Positions 27,546-41,500 of a stretch of DNA of 64,000 bases are shown here, in pieces. The DNA comes from Metaphire vulgaris (taxonomy: Eukaryota; Annelida; Clitellata; Crassiclitellata; Megascolecidae), in contig CM030837.1 of NCBI GenBank assembly GCA_018105865.1, forward strand, positions 2,175,475-2,239,474, written 5' to 3'. The stretch's first letter is position 1. Every line of letters starts with the position of its first letter. Position numbers and translations under genes: made by a program. The notes beneath the pieces are model-generated. The model was not told the DNA's origin and ran no database searches. It worked only from the letters and a program-made list of their open reading frames with translations.

Positions 27546-29916
27546 ATGGCTGGATTAATAAAGAACCAGATTTTAAAGCATCTTTCCAAGTGAGTACATT
27601 ATTTACGCTGACTTTATATAGAGCCACTTTAGACGTAGCTATGGACTGCGCAGGAATTGTTGTGATGCTTTATTTTCGTTTATGCTTTATATTCAGTCGC
27701 TGTTAGCTAACCATTTGCAAAGTATTTCGTCTTATCTGTCTGATTTCTGTATGGCTGAATACCATGATTTTAAAATGAAAGTCAGTTGTTAAAATATTGA
27801 TGAAGTAGTTGTCATTCTACTTGTTTTTTTTATTAAGAAACAAACATTAGTAAGCTCCGTTGTGTCACAAGCCATTGTTAATTCAATAAGAATAGTAACA
27901 GGATTGGATTTTGCATTACTTTTGTTTTCAATAATAGTTTATGTAAGACATTGATGTTGCAATGTCAGTTTCATTTTAACGGACCGTTTTGCCTTATGTA
28001 TTTCTTGTCCTGCAGTTCCTTTTCTCTGTCCCAATGCATTGTCCCAATGCAGTAAACTGTAAGCGTATGGCTGCAATCTGAAATGATAGCAATATTAGTT
28101 TGTGGTATTTATTGAATGAATTTTACCTGTCATTAATTTTTTTAAAGATTCACCAAAAACCTCTCTCCTGACAAGATCAGTCTCAGCGCCATGAAGGGTG
28201 AAGGTGATCTGTCAAATCTTGAGCTGGACGAGGTTGTTCTTACGGATCTGCTTGCTTTGCCAGGATGGATCCGTCTTAGGAAAGCTACCTGCAACAAAGT
28301 TACAATCAAGGTATGTAGTGGTTAAACTTCTAGAAAATTCCAGCTCTGACACATGCAGTGTCAGAAAATCTTAGTTAAGATTCAGCTTTCTAGAAAACTG
28401 TAAAACTATGAACTCTAAAATTATAGGTGTATAGTCAATGTTATGTTAATGTTAATTGGACAATTTATATAGCGCTGTAGCATAGTTAAAAATACCAAAG
28501 TCAAAAGCGCTTTGACAACGCTGACATGTCAATGAAGGTAAGAAGGTAGCGATGCTAAAAGATCCACTTGGATGGTAAAAAGAACTTTGCCGCCATAAAG
28601 AAATCCGGTGTTGAGTCCTTGTATAGTGTGCTATTAATCTATATTTTTATATTGTGTTAAAATATATAGTTAAATAATAAATAAATTATAAATAAAATAC
28701 AAATATAATGGTGTTCTTTTGAAATTTAATGGTGTTCCTTTCTTGAGGGTCTTTTGAGGAAGTTATTTAGCTTATTTAGCATAGATAGAGACTTCCCTTT
28801 AGTGCAACATGGGACACTGAGTGTGCACAGGAAATTTGGTTTACATGGAAGAGGAAGGAAACAGAATAGGGTGGGGGTCTTTTGTGGTTATTGATGAGTG
28901 ATCATGACTATTTCTGAATTTCTACAGAAGCACAAGAGGGCTACAAATAAAAATTCTTTGAGAAGAGGGTGGACCCATGGGTGCTTGCACATTAGGGCAA
29001 GAGGGACACTTGCCCCCTGAAAAATGCAAATATCAATATTTCACATTGAAATTTGAAAACCTTGCTAAAATGTTAGCCGTAACCATTGTGTTAAAATGTG
29101 TCTTGCCCTCGTGGAAAAATTTATGCGGCATAACAGTGACCATTGTGTTTTGCCCCTCCTGGAAAAATTTCTGTGGGTGTCCACGGGTGCAACCGAGGTG
29201 CTTAACTTTTTTAGTGCTAGGGTAGTGCTCATAGATTGTGGCCATGGATAGGCACATTTTGGGGCAAAAAGACATAACAGTTGAAGCAATAAATTGGTCC
29301 AAGATTTATCTGGGAGAATTGGGTTGTTAAGTGTTAAGAGTATTTATATTGGTTTTCACACAGGCTAACTTAGCCTTCTAAACCACTTAAAATTGCATTA
29401 TTATAATTACCCCTCATTTTCCAGTTACTGCTCAGAAGAAGATACAAATTGATGTTATAATTGAATGATCCTGCTTGTGCAATTGTGCTAGTAATATTTA
29501 TATTGTCACGTTGCCCACATGTAATAGAATGTCAGAAATTGAGATCCTATATTTGCCTGTGGGTCTTAACCCTTGAACCACTGGAACTGAGTATGCTTGG
29601 TTGCAATTGCATGTAGTTACAAAGTATGTGTTGGTTTAAGGGTTAAGGTTCACTTGAATGACCAGTGACAGTCTGACATATAAGCAACTTGACAAGATAT
29701 ACTTGTTTACATTCTTTGTTAGTGAGAAAAAATTATATTTGTGTCATTTAGTCTCTGTCATCAGTTAATGTTATTGTATTTTATCATTTCGGAGGAATTT
29801 AAAGACTCACTTGTTCAACAAATCATACAAGTGACATTTGTTAAATCGCCCTTGACTTTGGCCTTGGCCATGACCATGGTGTTACATAAGTTGTCTTGAT
29901 GATGATGATGATGATA

Positions 29917-29948
<32 letters not shown>

Positions 29949-29952
29949 GATG

Positions 29953-30012
<60 letters not shown>

Positions 30013-33000
30013 GTTGCCAGCAGTTATCTAATTATCTAATATTTACTCTGTGCAGGCCCTCAAACAATTAATATTACTTAGCTGGAGGCGCCCTTTTGAT
30101 CACCCAAATGATCGTTTTTGCAGTCCATTTTCTTTAAACTCAAAACCCCAAATTTAAGAAAAGCAAAGACATTTCCTTGACATTTGCTTGTTTGAGCTGT
30201 TTCTTGCACACATTTTACTATAGACTGTTAGCATCATTTGGTACAAAAAGGGTGCCTAGGCTAATGTTGATCCAGTGCCATAGTAAGGCATATTCTGAGT
30301 GATAATTATGAGTATGGCACACATTAAGTGTTGTGTGACCAAGATTTTCACTTCATTGTTGGAAGAAAAAAACATAATATTGGAGATTTAAAGATGGCAG
30401 TGACTTGTCTATTATGTGCCTTTGCTCTTCACTTTAGCACTTTTGAATATGGATACTGGTTCAGTGAGAGGAACTTTTTAAATGCTAGCCTGTATCCCAG
30501 ATGTAATTTAAAGTTGATTTCTTTATGTGACATTGGGTTTGTCTGTTCCTGGTGTTTGGCAGCCGCTGCCTTGTGTGAAATCCTGACTAACTTAGCAGTT
30601 GTTGTGACCATAGATTTTCCATAGATGTAGACAAAGTCTCACGGAGAACACATATTTATCAATTGCTTAAAAATGACAGTTTAAATCAATTTGGAAAGTT
30701 ATGGATAACACAAAATATTTCAATATATTGGTTTTAAACCCTCTCCCAATGTTTTCAAGTACTGTACGCATTACCAGACAGTGTCACCAATGCTACCAAC
30801 ATGGAAACATTCACTAAGAGACTAAAAACACACTTGTTCAGACACTCCTTTAATGCAATGTAAAGCACTCTTGACTCCAGCCCGCTAGGACAATAGCGCT
30901 ATATAAATCAGCCACTAACTAACTAACTAACTGTGTAGACTGCATGCACTGCACCAATGTACCAATGTAATAATGAAAATCTAAAGATTTGGCCTTCAAT
31001 AAAATTAGCAAAATTATGGGCAATTTTTGTTAAGGGTTAATATTATGTTGCATAGCATTCTTTCTCATACATAGTAAGTGCATTCTTTCTTGTACATAGT
31101 AAGTATGAAAAACAGTAATGGTGAAAATAGTGAATATAATTTCATTGCCAGACTTCATGTAATTAGTCTACCAGGGAGTTAAATCATGTTTCAAAATGGC
31201 TCAAGCAGTTTGTCTTTGGGTTTTGATGAAAACGTCCAGAGTTAGGACAGGTATGTTAAATATTTATAACAGAATTTTGTTTGTTCTCTGATATAATTTG
31301 AGCCTCTAAGTATGACTGTACCAATGTTGTTTGAGTTAGAAATAGTGACAATGTCATGATGTAGTGTGCTGTCGGCATAATGCAATCAAGGTACTCTTGA
31401 CCCTGCTGAAGTACTTGCTGAGTGCATTTTGAGCAGAGATGGTGGTCTCTAAAGATAAGCTTACTTATTTATACCTTCAGATTGACTTCTTTCCTACATT
31501 GCGTAGCTAATTTTGTGTGTTCTTCGGAAAATAGATAACGATGTTTGATTTTGTGTATTACTTTGCCTCACTTTGGCCTAAGTACTTATGACAAATCTAA
31601 GATATGCCCCCCCCCCACTGACCAACTTTGGTATTTGTCATGATTGCATCATGTATTTACAGAATTATGCATTACATTTCTGTATTATAACACTATTTAT
31701 GACATTTCTGTATTGTAATATAAATTTTGGCATTACATTGCTGTACAATGGCATTAAGTATGACCTTTCTCTATAGCATGACTATGTATTACATTTCTTT
31801 GTATAAAATGAGTAATCTGGGTGCTAATATGTGTACCATTCTGTTCCTGCTACGCTGAGAGAAGCCAGTACTCTATAAATTATTGATCTGATATTAATAC
31901 AGGTGTGTTCCTGTGTTTGATTTCTGTACTCTGAACTCGGCTTATCAATTCCTTGATGTGTACCTGGCCTCATATTTCAATCTATTCCTGGTTTTGTGTT
32001 ATGCTTTAATGGTGACGAATAATGTGCTTCAATCAATAAGTAAATTTATCCCTGACTTTGTAACTGAAGAAATATGAAGCAAATGAAGCAGCAGATGAAT
32101 TGCTGATTTGTCATTGTTGTGATCTGTCACTTCTAGAACTTTATATGTGATTTTTATTTGTTATATTTTGATGGATGCCAATAAGAACATATTTGTGATA
32201 TATTCACTAGGAACATATCAGAGCACAGCATATCTTGACACATGATTGTAGGACATTCTCCCCTGGACATAATCTCCCCCGGACATTATCCCCTCCCCCG
32301 CCCCCCCCCCGGCACACCCTTTGAAATGACACAGCCGGACATAATCCCCCTTTGTTTTCTCTATGAACTGACTATAATCATTACCCACACCATAAACCAG
32401 ACACTAAACACTAACCCTAATCGATACTGACGGCAGCCATGGCATCAGATAACCGATAAGTACCTTTTAAAATTAAGATCTATTACTTCTTTGCCGGGGG
32501 GGGATATGTCCGGGGGGATTATGTCCAGGGGAAGAATGTCTGTATACCTTGACACATTACATGGACCATTGTAACTTCCACTCTGCCAGCAGACATGTGA
32601 CTTTAAAAGAAATAATATCTCTGACCTCAGGGTATTGAACCCAAACCATACCAGCTTATAACTGATTCTGCACCGAGTGAGCCATCAAATCAAGGCAGAC
32701 TTACCGGTACTATTTTAGTACATAGGTATCACCAGCAGTCTAGTTGCTATGGTTTTGATGACCCTTTTGGGTAATAAAACATGGCAGTCTGACAAACTTT
32801 TGGAATTCATCCTGAGCTCTTGAGCTCTTTATTTGCTACTCTAAATTCTCCTTCTACTGCTTATCACAAGAGGATGGATTTTTTGATGGCCGAATTTTGG
32901 AGTATCAGCCATTTTAACCCATAAACTGCCAAATACTTTGTAACTACATGCAATGTAACTGAGTATACTCGGTTCTGGAGGTTTAAGGGTTAAGCCCTTC

Positions 33001-35452
33001 AATTTTGCCTTTTGCAGTCGGATCAGGTTTGATGAAAGTGTTTGGTTCATTATTGACTCGACAGGGTTTGGTGTTTTTTATTTTTGAATAGCCTAACAGA
33101 TTGACAATATGGACGATGCTATTTCATTGTTTTTACATCTGACAGTATTTATGACGATTGTGTTTCACTATATCTAAAATACATATAATATCCATTCGAC
33201 AGAATCCGATGGATATATCCATTTAATATGAATATTAAATGACTTCATTGATTTTTCTTATTTTCATTTTCAGATCCAGTGGACAAAGCTCAACAGCCAG
33301 CCAATTTGTTTGGTACGTAGTTTTCGAAACCATAGAGGATTGCAATGCAATGGTAACGCTGTACAGGTCTTCCATTGTGGGTTTATTCAAATGAAGTCAA
33401 ATGAGATGGTGTTAAAAAGTTTTTTCAGATGTTTTTTTTTAAATTAAATTTTGAATGTACTGTACTTTGACCATCAATGATCATTGATCAGGTATATTGC
33501 TTGTGTGCGGTTTATTAATCAATGGCCATGTCATCTTCATTTTTTAACATGTTCATTGCCAAGATGATGTTGCAATGTGTTTACATTTTTCTTGCAAAGC
33601 CACTGGCATCTATAATGTTTTGCAGCAATTGAATTTTCTGAATTACCGATCTGTATTTGGGAATTTAGCTGTCTCATCGCCCTGATCATATCCCTAGCTA
33701 TGACTTTCTCTTATCTGATGTGCATGAGAAAACCTACTTTCCTCAGAATGTTCTTGAATATCAGTCTGTTTAGCTTATGCCTTTCGTTTAAACTTTGTCA
33801 GCTGTTTCTCAGTTTGCATCGGGCGTGTGAATACCAAAAAGTTCTGTATATTTGTCTGGTGTTATATCTGTGGACAGAAATACATCATGACATCTAGCAT
33901 CCATATGCACTAAGTGAAGAATGTATTATGCACGGGCAGCTCTATTAGTTACTCATAGTAATCATAATAGTAATTGTGGTTAATTCACATGATGCTTCAA
34001 GGTGGTAATCATCACTGTTGTCTTCATTCATTCATTCATTCATCCATTCATTCATTCATTCATGCAGAACATGTCACAGTATTTATTAGAAATCCTGCAA
34101 TTCAGTGAAACCGATCTTCCAAGTACTGTGTTCTTGACTAATTCCTGTGCTCAGTCATAATAGCATGTATTTTTATTATGGTAGGAGATATAAGTACTGA
34201 CATTACTTTGTATTTGTTCTGTATTACAGTATCTGGATGAGTTAATTGTCGAAATGGAAACCTGTGATGTTCCACGTACTCCGACTTCTTCCACTCCGGT
34301 CTCTAGTTACAAGTAATCCATGTTCTTACGAATTTTTCTTGGTATATATGAACTGCCCAGTGGCACCACTTTCTACACTGTATCTTTATTTGTGCTTGTT
34401 AAGTGACCACATTCTTAAATTAATTGTCATTGGATTGCTTTTGATATAATCTTGATATTCTATGGTTTTTTTTTCTTTTCAAAACATCCACAATCATCTT
34501 AACATTTAATCTGAGCTGAACATTTCAAGGTTGAAATGATTTTAAAATGCTATTTTGAAAACTAAATTCTAATTGTGATGGAACATTGATATAGTACTCT
34601 TACTCAGGAGCACAGGATGCACTTATCTTTGAACCATCTCCCACAAGAAGCCCTGTATTAACAGGCTAACTCTATGCATGCAGAGCCATATTCTATTGAC
34701 CCTTTCATCCCGTAAGACCGATATTTCAGTTTCATGACATATTGGTTATACGGATTGCCAGTGCGACAGGGTTAAACAAAGCTATTTTAAATTTAGTTCT
34801 TTTATTTCAGCAAAGGTGGAAAGTATGGTTTTGCTGAGCAGATTATCGACGGGATCTGTCTTTCGATTAATTCGGTCGTGGTCAACTTCAGGTCAAACAA
34901 ATTCAACGCATCTATTCAAGTGAGAAACTCGTTATTCCAAATTCCAGCTTTCGGGCAGTGCTCCAGAAATTTTGCATGCTGATAATTGCAAAAACGTGAT
35001 CCTCGGCCAAGTCAAATGTCCGGGGCGATTTCCGGTTGATCCCTGCCATGAATACTTTCACAAATACCGTTTTTTTAATGCCTATAATGCACAACTTCTA
35101 CTAATTTTTATAAAACCCTGCCTGCATGTCTATAAATCTTGGATTTTTGCTGCCCATTTGAGGCATATGCATGTTATATGCGGCATATGGCATATTTTTT
35201 AATGTTATATACGATATATTGTACATACTACAGGTTGTTTAATTTGAATTCTACTTATTAGAATTACATCATTGAAATGCTGCAAAAGCATATATAAGTA
35301 AGTAAGTAAAATCTTGTGAATTTATTTAGCTCTTTCGAAAGTAGGTAGCATAGTAGCTGCTTATTTCAAGGTGCTTAATCTACCATTGAAATAGCTATAG
35401 GTGAAGTGTAGTGGTCAGCCAGGCAAGGCCAATATCAAAATCAGTGACAGTG

Positions 35453-35502
<50 letters not shown>

Positions 35503-38500
35503 AACGTACTGATTAATGTGGTGACTCGTCCTAATAGAACTGCGTGAACACATTACAAAAACACAAGAAATCACGAGTAGTTCCTATGAAATAGCCAGGT
35601 TTTAAGTTTTTATTTGAAGGTGTTGAGCGATGGAGAGAGTTGCACAGATGGAGGTAGACAGTTCCACGCTCTCGACGCGGCCACAGGGAACGCGCAATCA
35701 CCGACAGTTCGAAGGCGCGTCCTCGGGACGACCAGTGAGGTGGATCGGGCAGGTCTCGGGTCGACTAATTGGTGTCCATAGAATATTATTACTGTGCTAA
35801 GTTGAAATGGGAATATTGGCTTTAGGCTGTCGATGATTTGTTATCCGAATGAATCTGTAGGTCGCTCGCATCACGGTTCAGAGCAAGACCCCGAAGTGGC
35901 AGGACGGAGACCTCTTCATGACGAGACTGAAGAACGATCTCAACGGAGAAGTGATGATTTTCAAGGAGGCCGATTGGCAGACCCTCCGAATCGAGGCGAA
36001 CGCTCTCGACAGTTGCCTGGCAACCACCCCGCTCAGACTCATCGCCAACCAGTCAAAGATCAGAATTACTATCAAGAAGAAGATCGCGGGTAATTAACCC
36101 TTTTGTTTCAATAGGGACCTTATCACCATACTGATGGAGCTGTCAGGGCCTTGAAAAATGCACTGTAACACTTTTTTGTGGAGTCGTAATGATTAAATAC
36201 TATTGTTGCATTCTGGACTGCCATGTATTATTGATAAACAGTGCCCATCAGCCCAATGGGTTACTAATCAAGACTGTGTTTTCAAAACCTTTGGACCAAA
36301 GGGTCGTGACGTGAAAGGGTTAAAATTTATGATTATTTAAATTCTCTGTTTGAATTTTGCTGTGTTAAAGATTGGTAAATCTGGGAAAAAATGTTTGCAT
36401 CTGTTTGAGTTATCTATTTTGAAACTGGGCTTAAGACCATTTTGTTTCGCTAGGTTACCTACGGAGCACTTGTGTGTTCAGATAATGAAATAAATAAAAT
36501 CAAATGCTTAAAATATTTTATTTTATTTATTTATGTGTAGATTTTGAGTTTGTCCATAATAAGTGCCATAGTGGTAGGATTATTGCCATGCAACCGGAGG
36601 GTAGTGGGTTCGAATCTGACCCCCTAGCCACTGTGTGGCATCCTTAGGCAAGTTGTTCATGGCACGTTTACAATTTATCACACTTTGTGAATGATCACTG
36701 TCCATTAATTATCTTGTAATAATAATGATAAATACTGTATCTTGAGTATTTTTCTTTATTTTTTATTTTATTACTTTATTTTTGTTATTTTTCTTTATTT
36801 GACTTTGTTGTGCAGAGATTATAATTTACTTGTTATTCTTCAGATTGTAGCATTGTGTCGTCAAGGCTTCAGGTCAACCTCGATGACCTCCTGTGGGTCC
36901 TGACCGACTCGCAGCTGTCAGCGGCAATGACATTTGCCACTGCGCTGCAGGAAACCATCAGTCGATCGTCTGACGCAGCGTCCCTTCAGACTAGAGCAGA
37001 CGACACTGCAAAGGTTGAGGCCAATCAATTATTTACATCTTGTTGCTTGAGGTGAATGTTAACCACGAACAAATTTCCCATTTGTTCAGAATGTTTCACA
37101 CGAAGATGACATTCTCTGTTCTCTGTTTTTTTTTTTGTTATTTGAATAAGGATATGTCGGTGTACGCGACGATCTTTGTGTCTCAAGCAGTGTTTAATCT
37201 AGGCCGTTTCGGGGGAAAATTGCCCTTTCCCCCGGAAATTTCAAATTCCCCCGGAAAATTTTGAATACTACATGGACTAACAGCGGCCCCTAGCAGAATT
37301 TCCCTACGGCTTTGTCAGTTCCCCCCCTCCGGCTTTTTCAGTTTCCCCCCGGAGTCCAGGAGTCTAGATTAAACACTGGTCTCAAGCCTGCCTATAAACG
37401 AACTTGTATGCGTGACAGTTAGTTGTGTGGCTGACACTTTTGCAAGTTTAACTTGAGGATGACAATTTTTTTCTGTTATCAATGCTTCTGTGAGCAATAA
37501 ATGAGATTGACTTTGAAGAAACTTATTAAGATTGTGATGTCAGTGACAGAGGTGGCTCCACAGGGGCCCCCGAGGAGAACTGTGCCTCCCCCCCAATTGA
37601 ATGGCTTTGCCCCGTAGTGGTCCCCATACTTTAATGCACTCATTCTAAACAACTAACTAGTCCAGGTTTATGAAAACTAGTTGGCCCCCATGCTTAGAAG
37701 TTGCCACCCCAATGCGCGCCCCTCCCCCCTTTTGCCAAATTCTGGTGTCGCCACTGATCGGTTAACTCATTGACATTCACTGATAAGTATTCATGGGGTG
37801 GTTGGTATGAATATTCAAAGTTAATGTTGGCATTTTTTCACATAAGCACAACATGGTTGGCTGAATAGAATTTCCAACATTGCAGAGTCACGTGCTGACA
37901 TCGTCGTCTTCGACCACTTCGTTACAAGTTCAGAATTCAATATCGCCAACACAGCATCCGGTTCAGACCGCGGGACGTCCCGCGCCGGTACCGACGAAGG
38001 TCGGAAGCAAGACGCAGCAGCAGAGGGCAAAGATATTCGACCAGTACAACATCACCGAGACCTCCTATCATCTCTACACGGGACGCATCGACTTGCATCT
38101 ATGCGATGACGTGTCCCCAGGTGACCGACTTGTCGTCATCGACTGTTCTGCAGATGTTTTTTGCTCTTTTATTTTTGTGAGAATGTATCTGTTCACTTTT
38201 GACTGCTTGTTTGAATGAACTCTTGAAGCTTGACGTGCATTTAGAGTGGAGAATGTGAATTGCTTTCCAGTTCACGTGACGCAATGTTTGGTGTGGAAAT
38301 GTTGTTTGATTTAGAGGAGAGCAGCTACCAGCGCAAAGTCGAAGGTGGAGCAATTCAACTGGTGCTCTATCATCTGGAATTTGATATCTATCCGTACCAT
38401 CGAGCAGGTTTGTCATGCTCGCTTTGTTGAATATAAGTACATTATTGATACGGCGCATGCAACTTGCTGGTTTATGGACAGTTTTTAGAAATTTTCTGGT

Positions 38501-41500
38501 ACATTTCAAGTTCTGTACGCGTGAATTTGCATGCGCAATATTTTCTTATTGTCTGCGGTCTAATTTCTTCTGTTCAAGGGGAAAGCCGCGTCCGTTGGCC
38601 GAAATACGAGGACGGCATGCGGCAGCGCGACGCTTGGGCCAACGACCTTATAAATATCTTCAAGGGAGATGTGAGAACCGTCCGCGAGGCATTCAAAGCG
38701 AGCGCAACTCCCACGTCCGGCGCCGGGAAAGAGGTTCTGTCCGACGGCGTACTTTTGCGACCCGTGTTGTCCAGTTCGAAGTCGAACATCCAGACTGACC
38801 AGCATCAGTATGTGTATCTGAAAGACGGAAAGCAGCCGTTTAAGCGCCAGTCGGACCTGCTCGAGAGCTGCTTAGTCGTTCGGGTTGAAGATTTCGCCCT
38901 GTTTCGGGTGTCGACCGCCCTCGACAGCAAACGAAGCGCCCCGAAGAAATTTCTCTCTTCCGACAAGAAGCAGTTGTTGCTTCCGCCGGAGATGCCGTCG
39001 ATAAACGTCGTTTTCACCGAGTACTATTTTCCAGATGGAAAAGATTTTCCAGGTACGTCATCGGTGTGACTTTGTATATGGGTTATATCGCCACTTGATT
39101 TGTTCTGTGGGTTATTCTAATTTCAGTATTGATGTTTTTATTGTATTGTTGTACGGTTTCATGGTATATTTTTAAAATTGTTTTCCATTCTATGAGTTGA
39201 GGAACTTAGTTACGGTTTTTGTTTGATTATCATTTGTCTTAACCCTTAGAATAGCTGGAGCAAAGTATACTCAGTTCAAATTACATATTTATCCAAAGTA
39301 TATGTTGGTTTAAGGGTTAACTACACTTTGGTCTTGACTCCTACAGATTTTGTGTGGAAATTTCGTTTAGCATTTGTTTTCCTATTTGCTGAAGTAAATG
39401 ATTAACCCCTTTACCGGCCAGTTATTTGTGACATAATGTAAAAATGAACACACATGTGCTTCACGGCCAGTAAAGGGGTTAATAGGATATCGTGGCACTC
39501 AATAATTTTTAGAAGGTACTCTTCGTATCTCCAGTGGCTTCCAGGAAGGGTTCCATGTGACCAGTAAACTTGGACAGCTTTTCCATGTTAAAGAGCTGGG
39601 CAAGTGTTTGACTTTTTGCCATGCCTTTCTTGCTTGGCAGTTGTTGGGTTAACGTGGTTCTATTTTATCAGCTGATTTGCTTGTGGATATTGGAAAATCT
39701 TTGCTATGTGCTGTTTCAATTGAAGCATGTGTTTTACAGCACAGTTTTTCCTCATGATCTTTGTTAGCACTGGTATAGGTCTGAAGTCACTGATTTCTTC
39801 AGGCATTGAAACCTGGTTTTGTAATTGAGCAATGAGGATTATGGAAGTCAAGTGATCATTTACAGTGTAGCTTTATAATTTCTTATTTGTATGGTACACA
39901 TGCATTTCTACTGAATTCTACAATGACTTCAATTAGTTTTTTTTTTAATAATTTAATTTCAGGTATTTCTATTTTGTGCTTGTCATTTGGTGTTGTGTTG
40001 TTGTGTTGTTGGTCTGGGTTTTTGATAGTGTTACACTAGCTATAGCTCACCAAAAATTTTGCTCACCATAATTTATTAATTTCAGCTTTCTTTGTGGGTA
40101 TTTTGCCATGCTTCTTTACTAATTTTTATTTCTATTTACTATAATATTATTTTAATGATTTTTAGCACTGCATGCTGGAATAATGTTCTTGGAAATCAAG
40201 CTATTATATAACATATACAGGGCAAATCTGCTTAATGACAACGTTGATAGGACATCAATTTATGGTACAATGTAAAGTTATGTGAAGACCTAAATTGGAG
40301 AGAACCACTGAAGAATGTTACGCTATGTAAATGTATTTTTATGTATGTAGTGCTGAAGAAGGTATTCTAATACTGTATGTCAATATTGTTAATTTTGAAA
40401 GGATATATTTTGAGGTTAAATTTTTTGTTAAGGTCATTGTATTTTTGTGTTTTGAAGGCACAGTTAAGGTTTATTATGGAGCATTTTACCATTGCTATAG
40501 CCTCAGAAGTTCTGTTTGGACTTCAGAGAGAGGGCAGAGGCATTATTATTACAATTATGTTTTAATTTACTGAAAATATATTTGCAGGATTAGAACAGAG
40601 ACGTAATGTGTTTTCTATCCGAATGTTTCAGTTCCTCATCCAAATCTTTTTATCGTCGTCAATCCAATCTGCCTTTCAGTCGATTACTTGACACTCCTGT
40701 GGATGAATATGTTCTCTTTGAACCTGGCCAAGAAAGTTGTGAGTTTCCTTATATGTATATATAATATGTGTACATATATATATACACAGTATATATATAT
40801 ATATATAATTTTTATAAAATATATATTTATATAGTCTGGATATTTGCTATGCCAGAGTATTTTTGTTAAGATGGCAGAAGACTGATTCAGATCAGTAAAA
40901 ACTGAATTTCTATATTCATTTTTCAGAAGCATTTGAACAGAGTTATCAGAGTTATTGTTTATCCTGCAAAATATTCTTATAAACAAAACATTTAAAGAAA
41001 CTATCAAAAGCATTTTGCCACAATTTTCTTGCCACTGTAAGTATTGACAATACTTAAAGTGGCAACACTTGCAGTGCTGGGTGATTGATGACTGTTTTTT
41101 CTTGATTTTAGTCAGAAATTCCGAAGAATCCTACATCGAAATTGCACACTGACATTTGCCTCGAAGCCCTGATGCCACGCGTAAGCAATGTCTTGCTCCT
41201 TTTTCCACATTTACCTGCAATTTGCTTGTGATAATGCTAAGATTTTATATGAAAGGGAGTAAATGGATGAGTGAGTGGATGAGTGAGTGGATGAGTGAGT
41301 GAGTTATTGAGTGAGTGAGTAACTGACTGACTGACTGACTGAGTTGGCGGATGGGTGAATGCTTATTTATATGGTGGAGGTTTTCGTTTTAGGTAATCTT
41401 GCCTCAGACTGATGTTGGGACACAAGGTCGACCTGGTGACCTTGAAGGTCTTCAGCTTCAGATGTCGAAGGTCATCTTCACCAACTGCAGGCTCCCCGAC

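Noticed and set aside
30328..30624. 98-aa ORF in BLTP3 intron 2
   Set aside because: Chance frame in AT-rich intron sequence, with no homology or splice support.
41255..41345. Possible CRISPR-like or minisatellite array
   Set aside because: It is only a degenerate GAGT/GACT tetranucleotide tract without unique spacers.
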